From assembly GCA_020052975.1 (NCBI GenBank), contig JAGVOC010000100.1, forward strand, positions 1 through 42,720: 42,720 nt of DNA, in the 5' to 3' direction. The position numbers and the translations under genes are program-made. The stretch comes from Desulfobacterales bacterium (GTDB lineage: Bacteria > Desulfobacterota > Desulfobacteria > Desulfobacterales > RPRI01). The notes under the pieces are model-generated. The model saw only the letters and a program-made list of their open reading frames with translations, searched no databases and was not told the DNA's origin. Shown here piece by piece: positions 42,396 to 42,720 of this stretch (positions are counted from its first letter, which is position 1; each line of letters begins with the position of its first letter).

Positions 42396-42720
42396 TCACA
42401 CTGATCGATCAAGTTCTTTCCTTACGGCCAGTCCCAGCTTCTCTATGATATAGGGTTTTTTCACATAGGTGCCTGCACCAAGCGTCTGGGTGGCTTTCAC
42501 CCGATCCGACTCCGAAAAGCCGCTCACTATAATCGCCTTCTGTTGCGGACGGATCTCAAGTACGCGCCTGTAGGTGTCCAGTCCGCCAATGCCGGGATCC
42601 ATAATCATATCCAGAACCATAAGATCCACCTTATGCGCCTTTAAGTATGCCACTGCCTCTTCACCGCTGGGAACGCTTGTTACGCTGTAATTCAATTTCC
42701 TGAGCATCTCTTCTGCCAGA
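42396..42720 (-). CDS. Response-regulator receiver domain, 5' end beyond window
   Basis: This is the C-terminal part of a larger protein. The frame stays open to the window edge, and LAEEMLRKLNYSVTSVPSGE is mid-domain receiver sequence, so the ATG at 42707 is not the start. The phospho-acceptor is in LMVLDMIMDPGIGG, then IIVSGFS (Ser switch) and VKKPY (Lys). Receiver domains at a C-terminus are typical of hybrid histidine kinases, so the missing part is probably a kinase. Confidence 0.8.
   Translation of the reverse strand, partial: LAEEMLRKLNYSVTSVPSGEEAVAYLKAHKVDLMVLDMIMDPGIGGLDTYRRVLEIRPQQKAIIVSGFSESDRVKATQTLGAGTYVKKPYIIEKLGLAVRKELDRSV

Overview
The window looks like chromosomal DNA of a Gram-negative, probably anaerobic bacterium of the Desulfobacterota (Desulfobacterales type). 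By eye the GC content is in the low 40s percent. The inference rests on the gene mix: a TRAP transporter with a TatT lipoprotein, an ExeA-like ATPase fused to LysM and SPOR domains, a double bactofilin, a receiver-PEP/pyruvate-binding fusion protein and GspE/PilB-type machinery. Intergenic DNA is unusually full of short dispersed repeats. No marker gene fixes the species.

Layout. 0.1-8.9 kb: ExeA-like ATPase (-), receiver/PPDK-like protein (+), glutamate dehydrogenase gdhA (+), then (-) glutaredoxin and alpha/beta hydrolase, then bactofilin (+). 9.0-12.9 kb: a complete TRAP operon, tatT-dctP-dctQ-dctM (+), with a long palindromic repeat between dctP and dctQ. 12.9-19.4 kb: one (-) operon, GspE/PilB-like ATPase > receiver-PAS > methyl-accepting protein > CheW > CheA, a chemosensory pathway linked to pilus or secretion machinery. 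19.8-22.6 kb: (-) operon NIL-ferredoxin > mnmA > mtaB, for sulfur insertion into tRNA. 22.8-27.4 kb (+): a frameshifted acyltransferase-hydrolase fusion, an M48 peptidase and an amidohydrolase. 27.5-29.5 kb (-): a Ktr/Trk potassium channel pair.

29.5-37.0 kb is an accessory region ending at a tRNA-Pro(CGG) gene. It begins with repeats, a 187-bp MITE-like insertion whose empty site survives nearby, and an HD/HD-GYP gene between direct repeats. Next comes a row of four (+) genes: NERD nuclease with zinc finger, NYN-LOTUS protein, Mrr-type endonuclease, and an unknown membrane-anchored protein. They are separated by attC-like sites. The 7-bp core at the start of each unit is complementary to the core at its own end (11 of 12 variable positions), the signature of integron gene cassettes. 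No integrase is present, so this is best described as an integrase-less cassette array (CALIN-like) carrying probable DNA/RNA-directed defence genes. A Panacea-type toxin-antitoxin pair on the opposite strand follows; its second gene is split at an A8G slippery run.

37.2-42.7 kb: purA (-) flanked by repeat composites, and tadA (-) divergent from tRNA-Arg(ACG), the tRNA TadA modifies; tadA's start site lies inside a dispersed repeat. Then a (-) run of signalling genes: a receiver protein cut by the window edge, universal stress protein, HAMP-GGDDF protein and a small coiled-coil lipoprotein.
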